From: Heliocybe sulcata
Lineage: Eukaryota > Basidiomycota > Agaricomycetes > Gloeophyllales > Gloeophyllaceae
Assembly: GCA_004369045.1 (NCBI GenBank)
Contig: ML213518.1
Location: 283,028-347,027, forward strand
Reading direction: 5' to 3'
DNA: 64,000 bases
Of this stretch, positions 47,922-60,585 are shown one piece after another. Each line of letters begins with the position of its first letter. Within the stretch, counting starts at the first letter, position 1. The notes below the pieces were generated by a model. The model searched no databases, was not told the DNA's origin, and saw only the letters and a list, made by a program, of their open reading frames with translations. Made by a program: the position numbers and the translations under genes.

Positions 47922-49435
47922 ATGACAGTCATCCATACCAGTACCTCTTTCTTCTCAAAATCCGAACACCTGTCTCGATACCTATCTCGCCTACCAAAAG
48001 CCTATGGCGAGAACATCTTGTTCTTTGCGCTGGCAGCTAGCAAATCTTCAGAATCCGAACTTTCTGCACTTGTCTCCAAACTGACGTCTTTCGCGCCGCT
48101 GAACGTCGGATGTCTCTCAGCCTCGGTATCTTCCAAGCCGACTCTGATTTGCTGTAGTCTTGCTGTCTTCGACAAATCTGCTTCAGCTATCTTTCGGTCG
48201 ACTATTCCTGGGCGCGCAGAACCGCAGGTGGGCCGCTGGCACGCGTTCCGGAAAAAGGGACAGACTATTCCTCCCCCTGGGACCTTCTCCGTTGGTCTTA
48301 AAGAGAACATAGATTGGGAAGACGTATGGAAAAGAGACGTAGGCAGCAATGACTTGCCTGAAGGACTGAATGACCTAAGGTTCGGCCGTATGGTGCTCCT
48401 GACGCTTGGCGCTCATTAACCGCAACCAGACCCGAGAGCGTCACCGGAGTCACATATTTCTCTGATAGCTCTCCTGAAGGACTGTCCAATGCTCTGAATG
48501 CTCTTCCAGGCGCAGATAAGGTAGACGCCGGTCTATCGTTACGTGTGATTGCCTAACATGTAGGTACCACCTAAAGCTGGGTTTGATAGCATCGTCCACC
48601 CCTTTCCTCACTGGACGTCCTTTCACGCTCTTCCACAACGGACAGATACACTCAGGCGGTGCAGTAGGTGTAGCGACCACAAAGTCCGGCACTGCCTCCA
48701 GCGTGGAATTCAATGGCTTACGCGCCATCACGCCTGCGCTCACGATAACCGGGTACGATAATTTCACTCTTTTCTATAAAGCAGGCATTAAACTTCAGTC
48801 AGATCCGACGGCAACTTGGTGCAGGAGCTAGATGGTGCTAACCCTTCAGGTCTTCTGCTGAATGCGATCCGCAAAAGCGGTGCGGGCGAGGGTCTGGCCC
48901 AAAATGACGAGTATTTCATGGGAGTGCTCAAAGATGACGAAGTAAAATATTGCTTCTTGTGTTGGATATATGGCATGGTCTAACGCAGTGGATTGGTGCA
49001 GCTGTGGCAGGTATACAGGATCATGTCCGGGGATCCTTCAAGAGGCACGATGTCTTTGGAGTCAGGTGTGGCGCCGCCTGTGGGGACTTCGGTGAAGGTA
49101 ATCCTACTGAGTATTCCCCGTCCAATCCCGACTTGATTGCTTCTCGCCCTGACGACAAACAGCTCTACCACCTCCCGAAAGATAGCCATGCTGACCAACA
49201 CTTGGCGACATTTCCCGGTCCCTCACCCAGAACCATCTCCTTCCTCAGCACGCTTGACGGCCAAGGCCGAGATACCGCAAAAACAGAGGTCGATGGCGAG
49301 CTCGAAGTCCGAGAAGGTACTTTCCTAGCTGCCAGCGAGAATGGCTGGATCCTCAGTCGGTCTGTGGACCAGTCGCCAGAGGAGGCCTGGAGGTGTACGC
49401 TCCGTGGTGGGAAAGCCAGTATTCAATGGGTTTAG
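47922..49435 (+). CDS. FIST-domain protein
   Basis: A plus-strand gene of about five exons from ATG 47922 to TAG 49433-49435. Exon 1 reads TSTSFFSKSEHLSRYLSRLP then alternating strand and helix with LNVGCLSASV, IFRSTIPGRAEPQVGRWHAF and IDWEDVWKRD. The following exons hold VTYFSDSSPEGLSNALNALP, SSTPFLTGRPFTLFHNGQ, HSGGAVGVAT and LDGANPSGLLLNAI, then MSGDPSRGTMSLES and YHLPKDSHAD. The GGAVGVA region and the LDG-LL helix suit the FIST N and C modules, found in FBXO22 and in bacterial sensory proteins, where a small-ligand binding role has been proposed. No F-box is visible here. The call rests on motif style and overall layout, not on a search. The end reads GGKASIQWV. Confidence 0.55.
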
Positions 49436-51370
49436 TGGCTGGAGAAATGTAATAGGCGAGTGGGCTCGAATGTAAACCTGTGCATGTGTGCTTGCTAACG
49501 ATGGGATGGCAGAACTGTCTGGAACAGACTGCGTTTGTATGGTACTGAGATGTATAATGGTAATTTCTGAGAAGATTTGGCGGAGACTGCCGTGTGTCGG
49601 CGCGGCGGACACTGATCCTTTTCGTCCAATTGCGAGCGCTAAGCCTTTATAGTGGTCGCATTCTAGACATTCAATTAAGGTGCGGATGGGATCGGACAGT
49701 TTTATCTTCTCCGCCGCCATGGCGGCGTCTGGCCTTCTCGAAGATTCAAGGACCAACACCGTGCAAAGTGCCGGACGATCCTGCTGAATGGGTCTATACA
49801 GTAAGGCCCGCATGGATGACGGATAATGCTCTCGGAGACGTCCTCTCCGGCCTTGACCCTGCTTGCTGCATAATACACGTACGCCACTTTTTGTTAGTCT
49901 ATGCTCGCAATCTCCCTTGCTGACTCAGACTATCCTCGTAGGAAGTGATTAGATCATTCGCATCGAGGACAGTGGTTACGATCATTTATCACCGCTCACG
50001 ATAGCTCCCGGATCGGAGGCGGGTGCACCAGTCCTACACTGCCTCGAGAGCCGAGTTCGGTGATTGTTCCCGTCTTGGACAACGATCTCATCGCTTTCTG
50101 GCGGATTCTTCAATTTACCTATGGGCGTAGAGGAACTGTGTTGTATTTGGAAGGTGGTAATGGTGCAGTTGGTACGACCTCGGATACCTCGCTCATGTGC
50201 TGCATACCTATGCTGCTTGCGTCTACTCAACGACCTCCTCCCGCACTTTTCAGTACGAAGCCCGCGATGCGATTGGGCTGCAACCCTGGTGAAGACCGAT
50301 TGGCCCGTTTACTGAAGATGCCCCGCCATGGATCATCTGCGCTGTCCAGAACGTGTGATGCGTCTCATCGGTAAGATTGAGTTAAGCGAGGACGCTTCTT
50401 GCTTCAAGACGACGCTACACCGCCTTCTTGTGATCGAGTAGCTTCTTGCCATGCGTCCGAGGACATCCCACATCGGACCTGGGGGTGGATCGCCAGTCTC
50501 AACTTCGACTTTGTACATCGTGTTTCAGCATGCGACTAGTAGGATTGCCCTGCGCCTTCAATGCACATGGACGACTGGATAATAGAACAAGTCGGGTCTT
50601 ATGCAACTCGGTTGCATACTCCACGGCCTTCGTGCTCTTCTTGATCGCATCCTTCACCGGCAAGTTTCATCTTTTGTTGCGAGACGTTGGCGACGCCTGC
50701 ATGCTTGGAACTACTGCCAGTAGTACGTGCCAAGGTAATTTAGTAACGCAAGTCCTTGGGGTCATACGTAGTACCCACTGAATTTACTTAGCCTGCTAAG
50801 TGGGGAATATTTGTAGCTGGCGTCTGTCCTCCATTTCCCCGTGTACAGGCCTGTCGGTGTTAAGGAAAATCCTGTAATCTGCGTTCTTACCGGGCGCGTG
50901 TCCTTGACCTGAGTGCACGCCGACTTCTATATGTCGTGCGAACCCGAGTTACCAGGTGGTGACCGGCGGATGGGTGGATTAGTTATAAGATATACGATAC
51001 CTCCGGGGCTGTCTCATCCTTTCCTCCTGGACTGTGATCAATCTGTGTGGGCGGTGCACCTTTCGACGTGGATATATTTCACGGGCATTGCACACACAGT
51101 TCACGGCGAGCCACGTGCAACGGTGGCGTAACGACTTGTAACGGCGTAACGAGCTCACGGCTGTCTCATCCTTAACCTCTACGACGACTCGGCTGCTGGT
51201 ACCCTCCTCCTCCTCTCCTTCCGTTATACTCTTCTCATTTCTTTCTCTAGGCTGCAGCCGCTTATACCGACTATCTGAATATCCGAATTCACTGTAACTA
51301 TCCTTTAATCTTCCTTTCCATCCTCGCATTACCCTCGCGACTTTCGGGTCCAATACCCTGACTCGGCGCC
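49436..51370. other. 1.9 kb with no certain gene
   Basis: A plus-strand block from about 49700 to 50374 has partial coding character. One frame reads KVPDDPAEWVYTVRPAWMTD, another VLDNDLIAFWRILQFTYG then NPGEDRLARLLKMPRHG. I could not join these into one protein or name a family. It may be a decayed gene. A minus-strand 162-codon frame (49325-49813) overlaps the FIST gene end and has no motif. The part from 50400 to 51370 looks like ordinary intergenic DNA and the promoter of the RING gene. Confidence 0.35.
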
Positions 51371-54300
51371 ATGGGCCAAAGCCAGTCCAGGGGTCAGCCT
51401 TCGACCAGGAGGTCACACAGGCATCTCAGCCAACTTGTAATACCGGAGACAGCGACCAGCACTCCTGCAACGGAGGCGACTGAACAGGCCCAGCATGTGG
51501 CGGAGGAGCACAGCAGTCCGCATACCCAACAGGCGCCCGGACTCATATCACCCACCTCACCAACGGAGACGAAGCGCTCGAAACGTCGCAGCTTTCTAGG
51601 CTTGGGCTCTGGTCTCAAGAGCCCGAGTGCAGCGAATGACGGGGCATCAGCATCGAAGAGGCGGTGGCGGAGGTCATCCAGGGTGCCTGTTCAAGTGAGT
51701 GCTTCCGAGGAGCCTGCTACCCCTGTTATGGAACCAGCGGCGAATGGCGAGGCAATAGAGCCGCCTGCCTCGGTGGCACGGAAGGCGAATGGAAACGAGG
51801 ACGACGTGGCTCACGCGACCGAAATTGACAGCGGCGGTGTACCAGCGACACCGCCTGTGCCTGCTATTGTAGAGGAAGCGCCTTCCCTCGGTTGTGCCTC
51901 TCTTGGGGCGTCCTCTCCTCCAAATGACGAAGTACCCGAAGTACCAGCTGTTGCCACCGCGGACCTGTCATCGCCGCCTACGTCGGAGCGCATTCCCGAT
52001 GCTCCTGAGAGCAATGGTGGGAACGCTCAACAGCCCACTGAACAACGTCACTTCCCTCCTGCGGGCACACTTGTAGTAGTGCAAGGTGTTGTGCACACGA
52101 CCGACGTGCCTCGTCGCAGCATCGACTCAGCGCGCCCGCCGAGTACACCCCCGGTCTCTGCTCCCCCGACACCATCTACTCCAGCCCATAGCCTTCCTCC
52201 CACTCCTTCTGCTCCGATTCATAACCTCGCCCCTATGAGCGCGCGCCGCTCATTGTCTATAACCCGCTCCTCTACTCCGGCTTCTACCCATCGATCTGAA
52301 TCGACCGGGAGACGTAACCGACTCTCAGCGCTTATTACGGGCTCGAGACGGTCCAGTATGCTAGGTCCCAGGCGAGAGTCGGACAATGCTTCGAACATCA
52401 GCCGTTCTCATGACAGCACCAACGACAGCAGCTATGTGCCGGTTGCTGGTGCAGACGAACCATCGACGCCTCTTCTTGAAGTTCCGAGCAGTCCGATACC
52501 TGTCATTCAAGAACCAGCGCAGTTGCAAGAGCAATCAACTTCTGCTGAGGCTGCCACTGATGCGCAAGCGCCTCCGCTGAGCCCCATCTTAGACCAGGCG
52601 TCGACTAATGCAAATCGCGGACGCACAACGCTGTCTCCGGGAAGTATTGAAGTCTTAGGTACCCTGCTAAGGTGCGGTTCTTTAGTTCTGTCTGCTCAGG
52701 TCATGATCTAACTACATGAATCTCATTCCACAGCGTTGCTGCAGCTGCCACCGCAGCGTCCCTCGTCACTGGCTCATCCGATCCTTTGTCTACCTTCCGT
52801 ACAGGTTTCGGGAACGGCGTCCTCCCTGCTGCAGGTGGCATGCCCGGGGTGCCATCAAATCCGCTCGCGCTCCCTGCGGGCCCTGCCTCCCCTACCTCCC
52901 CGACCGCGCCTGAGAGGCCCTTGTCACCGACACCTACGGCAGGCTTGGGTTTGGGTGGACTAGGCCTCAGTACCTTGTCGAATCCGCGGTCTGAGGAACC
53001 TGAGAGCGAGAGAGGGCGACGTTCGAGGGCGAGGAACTCTTGGGGTGGGCTGAGAGAACGGTTGGGGCTTGCTCAGGCCGCGACTGCTCAGGTTGCGAGT
53101 GCGCAAGGTGCTGGCTCTGGTGGCTCTACCCCGTCCAGCCCTCGCAACAGCCTCAGCAGTCCTCCTATGTCACCACTGTCGCCGACCACGCCAAGTACTG
53201 TCAGGGCCGCTTCAGAAGGAGTCTCTACTGAGACACCGAATACTCCTATCGCTACGCAAGATTCCTCGCAGGATCCTAGGGAGAGGATGTTACGGGACAT
53301 GGCCCGGGCTTTGAGTCAAGGGCTCGGAATCAATGATCGCAACGGCGATGCCAACAATGGCACCGGCACTAGCGCTGATACTAGTAATACAAGCAACTCT
53401 GTGGGCGTGGCTAATATCCAGTGGCCCCCGACTGCGAGCCCACCCGCGCAGCAAGACGCCCCGCCGGCGCCTCCGCCGCCTGAAGGCAGTTTCGAGCGTT
53501 TTCTGGTTGATCTTCAAGCGGATCTGAGGATTGCCTTGGGTGAGGAACGGGAGAGTGAGCCTGCCGCGGCCCAGCCGGAGACGCCACAGGAAAGGGATGA
53601 GCAGCCGAGGACGTCGGTTGATTCGCTGGAAGATGTTGTGCCTGCGGAGGCTCGTAGGTCGACTGATAGTGAGGGAGGGCCGTCGTTACATTCTATCTCG
53701 GATTCTGAGTCGTCGTCGGAGGCGGATGAGGCGGGAACAGTGGAGTCGAGGGGTATGGAGTTTGAGGATTTCTCTACGCCGCCCGCGCAGCCGTCGCCGC
53801 CCGCGCAGCCGTCGCCGCTGTCTGAGGCGACGGTGCCAGGTACGACCCATCGTCGCATCGAAGGGAATACGACACATCGTCCGGGAGGTGGGATTAATTG
53901 GTGGAGGCTGTATCGCTTCCCACCAATGGCTAGCCCGTCATCGCAGGCACGGGGAGTTACTGCGTCGACCAATGCGAATGATCCCTCTGGCCAGGCTGAG
54001 CCTCTGTCACCTTCGGTTGCCCCAGGCCCATTGGAATCATCGAGGGAGAGACGCAGCGAGTTGCCCTCGATCCCAGAGGCGTCGCGCGCTCCTATTACAC
54101 CTCAAGCGGCAGGCGGTAACATGATTGTCCCCGTCATCGTCGTGGGACTGCAGTCTGTCAATGCCGATGGTTCGCAGCTGACTCCACAGCAGCAGCAGAC
54201 ATTTGAAGCTCCTCCTTCGGAACCCAGCACTCCTACTTTGGGCGATGGGTTCGACGACCAGGCGCAACAAGGTGATGTCCGCAATGTCAGGCGACAGAGC

Positions 54301-55059
54301 TGGCGTAATGCGCTGAGTCGCTTGCGACCGACGCGACGCGCTACGGGTTCAAATGCGGCTAGAACTACCCAGAACTCGGGGTCAAGAACCTTCTTGATCT
54401 ACGTGATCGGAGGTTCGTATCTGCATGCTCATTGAATACTTCTTCTTAGAGCTTATTATGTATACTTCAGGATACTATCCGCCCAATCATCACATGGTAA
54501 CGGGATCGGACAATCTGGATTCGTTCGAAGCTTTGCTGTGAGTGTTTTTCTGTGTACTTGTTTGGCTGAATATTGACGTGAAATATTTTCCAGTGAACTT
54601 GCGGAGCTCCTTGGACAAGTTAAGCCTCCTACCGTGACGCGGGACGATATCGAAAAGTCCGGTCTTCAGGTTATCAAGCCTTGCGACCTCGAACGTTGGG
54701 AGAAAGACGGGAAGGTGGCGTCGAACTGTGTCGATAGAGTAAGTCATTCAGGTATCTGTGATCCAGTATGGATCTGACTTCTCCATTCTTTAGTGCCTGA
54801 TTTGCTTGGATGACTACTTCCCTGAGGATGATCTGCGGGTGATGTCGTGCAAGCACACGTTCCACAAAAATTGTGTAGACAAATGGCTCGAGACGGGTCG
54901 CAACAACTGCCCAGCTTGCCGATCTAAAGTAAGTGCAACTGTGGTTATCTGTGTTCATGCATTTTAACATGTGTTCGCCTCTAGGGCGTCTCGACGCCTG
55001 GTGATGCATCTACCCATCCCAGCACCCCCATCAGTTCTACGCCTCCTCGCGTACTATGA
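51371..55059 (+). CDS. RING-H2 E3 ligase-like protein with N-myristoylation consensus
   Basis: Six exons, 51371-52671, 52734-54412, 54471-54537, 54594-54738, 54794-54928 and 54985-55059, join in frame to 1133 residues. The start MGQSQS matches the N-myristoylation consensus (Gly2, Ser6), so membrane attachment is likely. About 1000 residues follow that are rich in Pro, Ser, Thr, Ala and Glu and look disordered, with many short SP/TP sites. A short hydrophobic patch (TFLIYVIGGYYPPNHH) and a helical segment (EALLELAELLGQVKPP) precede the RING. Residues about 1065-1107 form a RING-H2: CLICLDDYFPEDDLRVMSCK, then HTFHKNCVDKWL and CPACR, with all eight zinc ligands in C3-H2-C3 order. RING-H2 domains recruit E2 enzymes for ubiquitin transfer. 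The disordered arm probably binds substrates or scaffolds; the target is unknown. Confidence 0.85.
53781..53816 (+). repeat. 18-bp perfect tandem repeat, two units
   Basis: The unit gcccgcgcagccgtcgcc occurs twice in a row inside exon 2 of the RING gene and encodes a doubled Pro-Ala-Gln-Pro-Ser-Pro in the disordered arm. It keeps frame, so copy number could change without breaking the protein. Confidence 0.9.
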
Positions 55060-55489
55060 TTGCATACTCGGTATCGTATGTTCATAATAGCTATACGCAT
55101 TACGCTGTCGATTCCTGTTCCGCTTTCGCTGTCGGTCATATAGCCTGGTTCCCGTGCCTCTAGCAATGCTTTCCTGTCACGATTTTGATGCATGAGATGA
55201 TATCGGTTCTAGTAGCATAGTTAGTCTATACCATCTACTGTATGGTAATTGTACCAGTAACGGACCTTTCACACCCGAATATTGGAAAGATAATACATTG
55301 TATATGGACTCTCTTGAAAGACTGCGTGCCCTAGAGGGACTTATGTTTAGGCTCGTTTCCAGTCGTCGAGCTATCGTAATCGCTTCCGTCGGAGCCTGAA
55401 GCATGTGAGACGACTGGGCGTGAGCCTAGGAAGGACCGTGAATACCCGACACTCATACTTTCTGTCAAAACTGCACAAGCTGTAGCTCA
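55060..55489. other. Intergenic between RING and MPP genes
   Basis: About 430 bp between two plus-strand genes. No distinct promoter element or open frame stands out. Confidence 0.4.
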
Positions 55490-57067
55490 ATGGTTTCTCG
55501 TGTGTTGGCAGGGTCGCTGGGGCGTGCGTTACGGACTACTGGACGGAGTGTCGTATGTTTTTCTACCGGCTCGAAGAAATAAGCAGGCTAACTTGACTGT
55601 AGAGGCCGACACGACTGTTCGCGACGGCGACCAGCATTCCGACGCCAACCACTGAGATTTCTACCCTTTCCAATGGTCTAACGGTCGCCACGGAGTCTCA
55701 CCCTCATGCGCAAACTGCAACTGTTGGTGTTTGGATAGATGCCGGGTCGCGGGCGGAGACGGATGCTACTAATGGTACGGCTCACTTCTTGGAACACATG
55801 GCGTTCAAAGGAACTGGCCGCCGGAGTCAGCACGCCCTTGAGCTCGAGGTCGAAAATCTTGGCGCACATCTGAACGCATACACTTCGCGTGAGCAGACGG
55901 TGTACTACGCCAAGTCGTTCCGCAAGGATGTTCCTCAGGCTGTTGACATCATCAGCGATATCCTCCAAAACTCCAAGTTGGAGAACTCTGCCATTGAGAG
56001 GGAGCGAGATGTGATCCTGAGGGAACAGCAGGAGGTTGACAAGCAGTTGGAGGAGGTCGTGTTTGACCATCTGCATGCTGTTGCTTTCGCAAGTGCGTAT
56101 CCTCCTATAACTTAATTACAAGTTTGGCTGAGCTGGTACAGATCAACCTCTGGGTCGGACAATCTTGGGTCCTAAGCCCAATATCCTTTCCATCAAGCGC
56201 GACGACCTTGCCAACTATATCAAGACCAACTACACCTCTGACCGCATGGTCTTGGTTGGTACCGGTGGTGTCGACCATCAAGAGCTGATTAAGCTGGCTG
56301 AGAAGCACTTCTCTTCTCTCCCCGTGTCGCCCAGCCCCATTCCCCTCGGTCGCCTGTCTCACCCAAAGACCAAGTTCACCGCTGCCGAGGTCCGTGTCCG
56401 CGACGACGACCTGCCCACCGCGAACATCGCCATCGCAGTTGAGGGTGTAGGCTGGAGCTCACCCGACTACTTCCCGATGCTCGTCATGCAGTCTATCTTC
56501 GGCAACTGGGACCGCTCCCTCGGTGCTTCTCCTCTTCTCTCCTCCCGCCTTTCAAACATCATCTCGACGCACAACCTTGCCAACAGCTACATGTCCTTCT
56601 CCACCTCCTACTCCGATACCGGTCTGTGGGGTATCTACCTTGTCTCTGAGAACCTCCGGAACCTGGACGACGTAATCCACTTCACCCTGAAGGAGTGGAC
56701 CAGGATGTCTGTCGGTCCGACCAGTGTCGAGGTCGAGAGGGCGAAGAGTCAGCTGAAGGCTAGTCTCCTGCTCAGCTTGGATGGCACAACCGCCATTGCA
56801 GAGGATATTGGACGCCAGCTCGTCACGAGTGGCCGGAGGATGACCCCCCAGCAGATCGAGAACGCAGTAGACGCTGTCACGTCTGCCGACATCCAGCGGG
56901 TAGCACAGAAATACTTATGGGACCAGGATGTAAGTCACGCCGGATTCAGTCATATGCATCAAGGAAACTCATGCAGGTCCTAGATCTCTGTTGCTGCTGT
57001 CGGTAGTATTGAGGGCTTATTAGATTACAACCGTATACGTGCGGATATGTCGTCGCTTATGTATTAA
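55490..57067 (+). CDS. MAS1: Mitochondrial processing peptidase beta subunit
   Basis: Four exons, 55490-55552, 55603-56092, 56142-56929 and 56984-57067, join in frame to 474 residues. The N terminus ([20 protein letters not shown] then [11 protein letters not shown]) is an Arg-rich, acid-free matrix targeting sequence. The M16 metallopeptidase domain has the inverted zinc motif [11 protein letters not shown] (HxxEH, both His and the catalytic Glu) and a downstream Glu in [20 protein letters not shown]. The second half holds [16 protein letters not shown] and FGNWDRSLG, typical of the beta subunit, and ends [14 protein letters not shown]. The enzyme works as an alpha/beta dimer in the matrix and removes presequences from imported proteins. 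In many fungi the beta subunit is also related to the complex III core 1 protein; the complete zinc site argues for a true peptidase subunit. Confidence 0.95.
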
Positions 57068-58080
57068 GTGAGTTGTTCTTGTCTCCTCGTTCATTCGTGA
57101 GCGTGATATATAGCCACTAGATGGGCGACATACGGATGGTTCTATTCGGATGTTTGCTCTTTGTTTTCATAGATTATGCAATACAAAAGCGCCTAATAGC
57201 TCGCATCCGGTATTCTCCCTCCGGTTGTCAATCCGATAATATTGCGCGCATTCCGTAGAGGCACGTTCTGTCATCTGTACTGGTCAGCTTCGCTGTAGCA
57301 TCATCGGGTCCAGGACATTGCATTATATTGCACAGCGACAGAGTATGTACAATTTCTCCGTATATACCCCTGGCCCTCTCATCTATCCGGACAGGACAAT
57401 CTGCCACAAGGCGCAATTCGCAGAGTAGAGGTCTGACTGAAGATTGTCCGACAGTTCCCAGTCCGACGGAGAGTGCTGAGCATGTCCGTTTCTGCGGAGA
57501 ACTCTCGCGCTAGCTGTGAGTCTGCTGATTCTCTTAGCCGCCATCCAGTAAGCCACTCGGTGTATGCATGCCACGGCAGAGCATCCAGCTGGGGAATAAA
57601 TGCGGGGTCTTCATTATCCGCATGTCTATCCTGTCTCAAGCTCAGCTTGCACAAGATGGTCAGCGTCCATAGGGTCTTCTACCGCGCAACAGGCCAGGCT
57701 TGCTGAATCGCTCAATGTCGGCCTAGACATCAGCTCGGGGGTCGTCTATTAGGCATGCAGACGAAGCTGCTGGAATCAAGATCCTTGCAGCAGACCGCCA
57801 TCCTGCAGACTCACTATATGGCCCAACACTTTCCAGTTCGCCTCGTCCGCGACCCCCGAGAGAACAATACACAATTTCGTCCGGAAAGTCTGCAGAAAGC
57901 CCTGTCCGGATTTGTAGATACAGTAAAAATGAAATGATCAAACGAATAGAATCCGAAAGGTCTGCCGCGTTAAATGCACAATTTATAACTTATATGAGGC
58001 ACACATCGGACCATCACGTACAGTCCTTATGAACAATGGCAGTGAGAGCGACGTGGTTCTGCATTTGAACGTCGTTTGGC
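57068..58080. other. Intergenic between MPP and RCE1 genes
   Basis: About 1 kb. Open frames up to about 90 codons overlap on both strands around 57330-57700 with no motif or exon chain. No gene can be supported. Confidence 0.4.
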
Positions 58081-59330
58081 ATGGCTTCTGACATGCTGGA
58101 ACTCTACCTGGCTCCTCCCCTCTCTCTCAGCAGCGCTCATCTGCTGACACTTCTGTTCGCGGCGACATACGTCGGATCTCTATACCTATCCAAGTACACG
58201 CGGCTTTCGTTCTCCAGTAGACCTTCGGGCGGGTATGGCGAGCCAAGAGCAAGAGGCGGTCTTGAACGGTGGAGAGACGACCCGGATGTTATTCGAGCGA
58301 GACTGGTGATTGTTAGCTTGGTGACGGTCTTGTGCTGCTTGGCCGTATATGTGGTCATACACACGATATCATGGGGGAAGGTACGTGTTTCCGTAGTGGC
58401 AGATGTGAGGTTGGCAGTCAACGTCTTGGACAGGACCATGCGTGGTATTACACGAAAGTGCGCTTGGGCTTCACCCTCTCCTCCGTGGAAAGTGTATACC
58501 CGTTTCTTCTGGTACCTCTGCTCTATCTCGGACCAATGTATGCGTGCTTCTTGGGAGACCGGCTACCGTTCCAGTTCTGGTTCTCCTGGCGGACGGACGT
58601 GTTTGACACTTTCGTCTCCTGGCAAGGTGCACGGAACTACATTCTCGTACGTATCCTAGATGTTCGAATGCCGCCGTGCACTCCACGAATCTGCAGGGCC
58701 CGATTACAGAGGAGATCGTGTTTCGGGCGTGCGTGCTGTCTTTGTATCATCTCGCTGGTGCCACCCGGGCATGGATGATCTTTTGTTCTCCGGTTTCGTT
58801 TGGCTTCGGTACGTGCTAAATATTGTTATTACCCTTGCAGATGATTTGATACTCCACAGCACATCTCCATCATGGATGGGAGATGTACAGCCGCTACGGT
58901 CGGACTAGCACAGCTGTCAAAAATGCGGTTCTGACTACTCGTGCGTACCAACCTATGCCTGTGGCTGTCGACTAATCGTGCAGTGCCTCAGTCTTCCAGA
59001 TATCCTACACGACCCTGTTCGGCGCATTCTGCGCTTATCTGTTCCTCGTTACAGGTTCTATCTACCCGCCCGTATTTTCACATATTTTTTGCAACGTGAT
59101 GGGCATCCCTCAAATGAGCTGGGAGATGCGGAAGTTTCCCAGTCGAAAAAATTGTCCGTCGTCCATGGTCTTCTTCCGTTTGTACCGGTCGCTGACACGG
59201 ATTTCTTTCCCTAGCTATCCTCGTGGCTTACTGTATCGGAGTGATTGGGTTCGCTGTCGCCCTACGCCCATCGGTGTTCGGCCACAGCAGCATGTACTGG
59301 CAACCTGGTAGCAGGGTTGGAAAGTTCTGA
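58081..59330 (+). CDS. RCE1: CAAX prenyl protease 2 (Rce1)
   Basis: A plus-strand gene of about six exons from ATG 58081 to TGA 59328-59330. Hydrophobic helices alternate with loops: LLTLLFAATYVGSLYLSKY, then RDDPDVIRARLVIVSLVTVL and FTLSSVESVYPFLLVPLLYL. The catalytic core is GPITEEIVFRACVLSLYHLA (the EExxxR motif) followed, across an intron, by FGFAHLHHGWEMYSRYGR (the FxxxH/HH motif) and, two exons later, SIYPPVFSHIFCNVMGIP (His and Asn of the third motif). These are the conserved Glu, His and Asn residues of the ABI/CPBP membrane proteases. Rce1 sits in the ER membrane and cuts the last three residues from farnesylated or geranylgeranylated CAAX proteins such as Ras and mating pheromone precursors. 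The gene looks complete. Confidence 0.9.
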
Positions 59331-60585
59331 TAATCTTGTGGGTCCAATGACATGCCTGGGAGGCGTATCAGGGATGCTAAACTAGGTATGGAGCACTCCA
59401 TGCTCTGTTCCCCTTCAGAGCCTGGATACTTACGTGCGTTCAAGGTTATGTCATGAACGGACCTATGAAACTTCGAAAAGCTACGTTGATTCTCGGCTGC
59501 TATGCTCCGGTTGGCTGTAGCAGGACTGCCATCGTCTCAGTAACAGCGGATCTCAGTGTTTGTGATATCAGCAGCCGGCTGGATGATTTGTACCAGTGCG
59601 TGTCATTTATGTGTACAATAAGTTATCATCTATCTGCGCAGTTTCTGTGGACGTATCAAGTCACAGCAACAGCGGTAGCTATATAGCAGGCTTGATCATA
59701 AGCTCCGCTGTCCACAAGGTTCTCGCAAGGTTCCTGTTAATGACGCAAGGGCGGTGATACAACTGAATTCACAGCAATATTCGTCTGATTTGTCCATCTG
59801 ACCTCTCTCCGATCGAACAGGAGCCTTATATGCATTATCATGAAGCTTGTATATCTGACTGACGAGCCTTTTCTTCGTACAGTCTTACCAAGTTCGGAGC
59901 AACTTAGAGCAACCTAAGTGTGCTGCGAAGCCTGATGGCATCGTCCAACTCGCGCAGTCATTTCTTCTCCGCGTTTGCCCCGCAAAGCGGCTGTTTCCGG
60001 AATCGGATTCCTAGTGTGTTCTTGAGATGGATCTCCCGATGAGCCACATCTTACTGGATCCCTGGTGGCATTACCGAAGTACTGCGGCTTTGAAGGCAAG
60101 TCTTCCTATCACATGGCCAGGAACGGGCCATTTGTTGGTCCAGTACGTGGCGGGTCTGTATTCCAGAATTCTGTAAGAGCAGGAGTCTAGTCGGTTTTAC
60201 TGATGGTAACTGCCAAGTAACGTCCCATTGGACCGCCTTAAACTGTGCTAACAAACTCAAAGGTCACGAGCCTGCGGCGCGGTCCAAATCCAATGCAGCT
60301 AATCTGTGAAACATCAGGCGTTGAATGCGCTCAGAAGGCGCTCATATATTGCAGTCTGGATCCGCATCTACGGTCTCATGACTGCTCGGACTGCAGCCTA
60401 TAAGCCGACGATATTGTAACCACATCCCGTCGAACAGAAAGCGCGAAGAGCCCTGACCTCGGCGCCTCTTTCTCTAGTCTCCGTGTATATATGTAGCTAC
60501 CGCTCGAAAAGCGGACATCTCGGACTCAAGCTTCTGCGCACTGGACACCAGTCAAGCGAACAGCTCTTCTTCGCTTTCAATGGAC
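59331..60585. other. Intergenic, nothing recognised
   Basis: About 1.25 kb between RCE1 and the DUF6533 gene. Only short frames without motifs are seen. The right end must hold the promoter of the next gene. Confidence 0.4.

Noticed and set aside
49325-49813. 162-codon minus-strand open frame
   Set aside because: Antisense to the last exon of the FIST gene, no recognisable motif, and no ATG-led conserved block.
53531-54124. 197-codon Arg-rich plus-strand frame
   Set aside because: Out-of-frame shadow of exon 2 of the RING gene; its composition follows from the Pro/Ser/Glu codons of the true frame.
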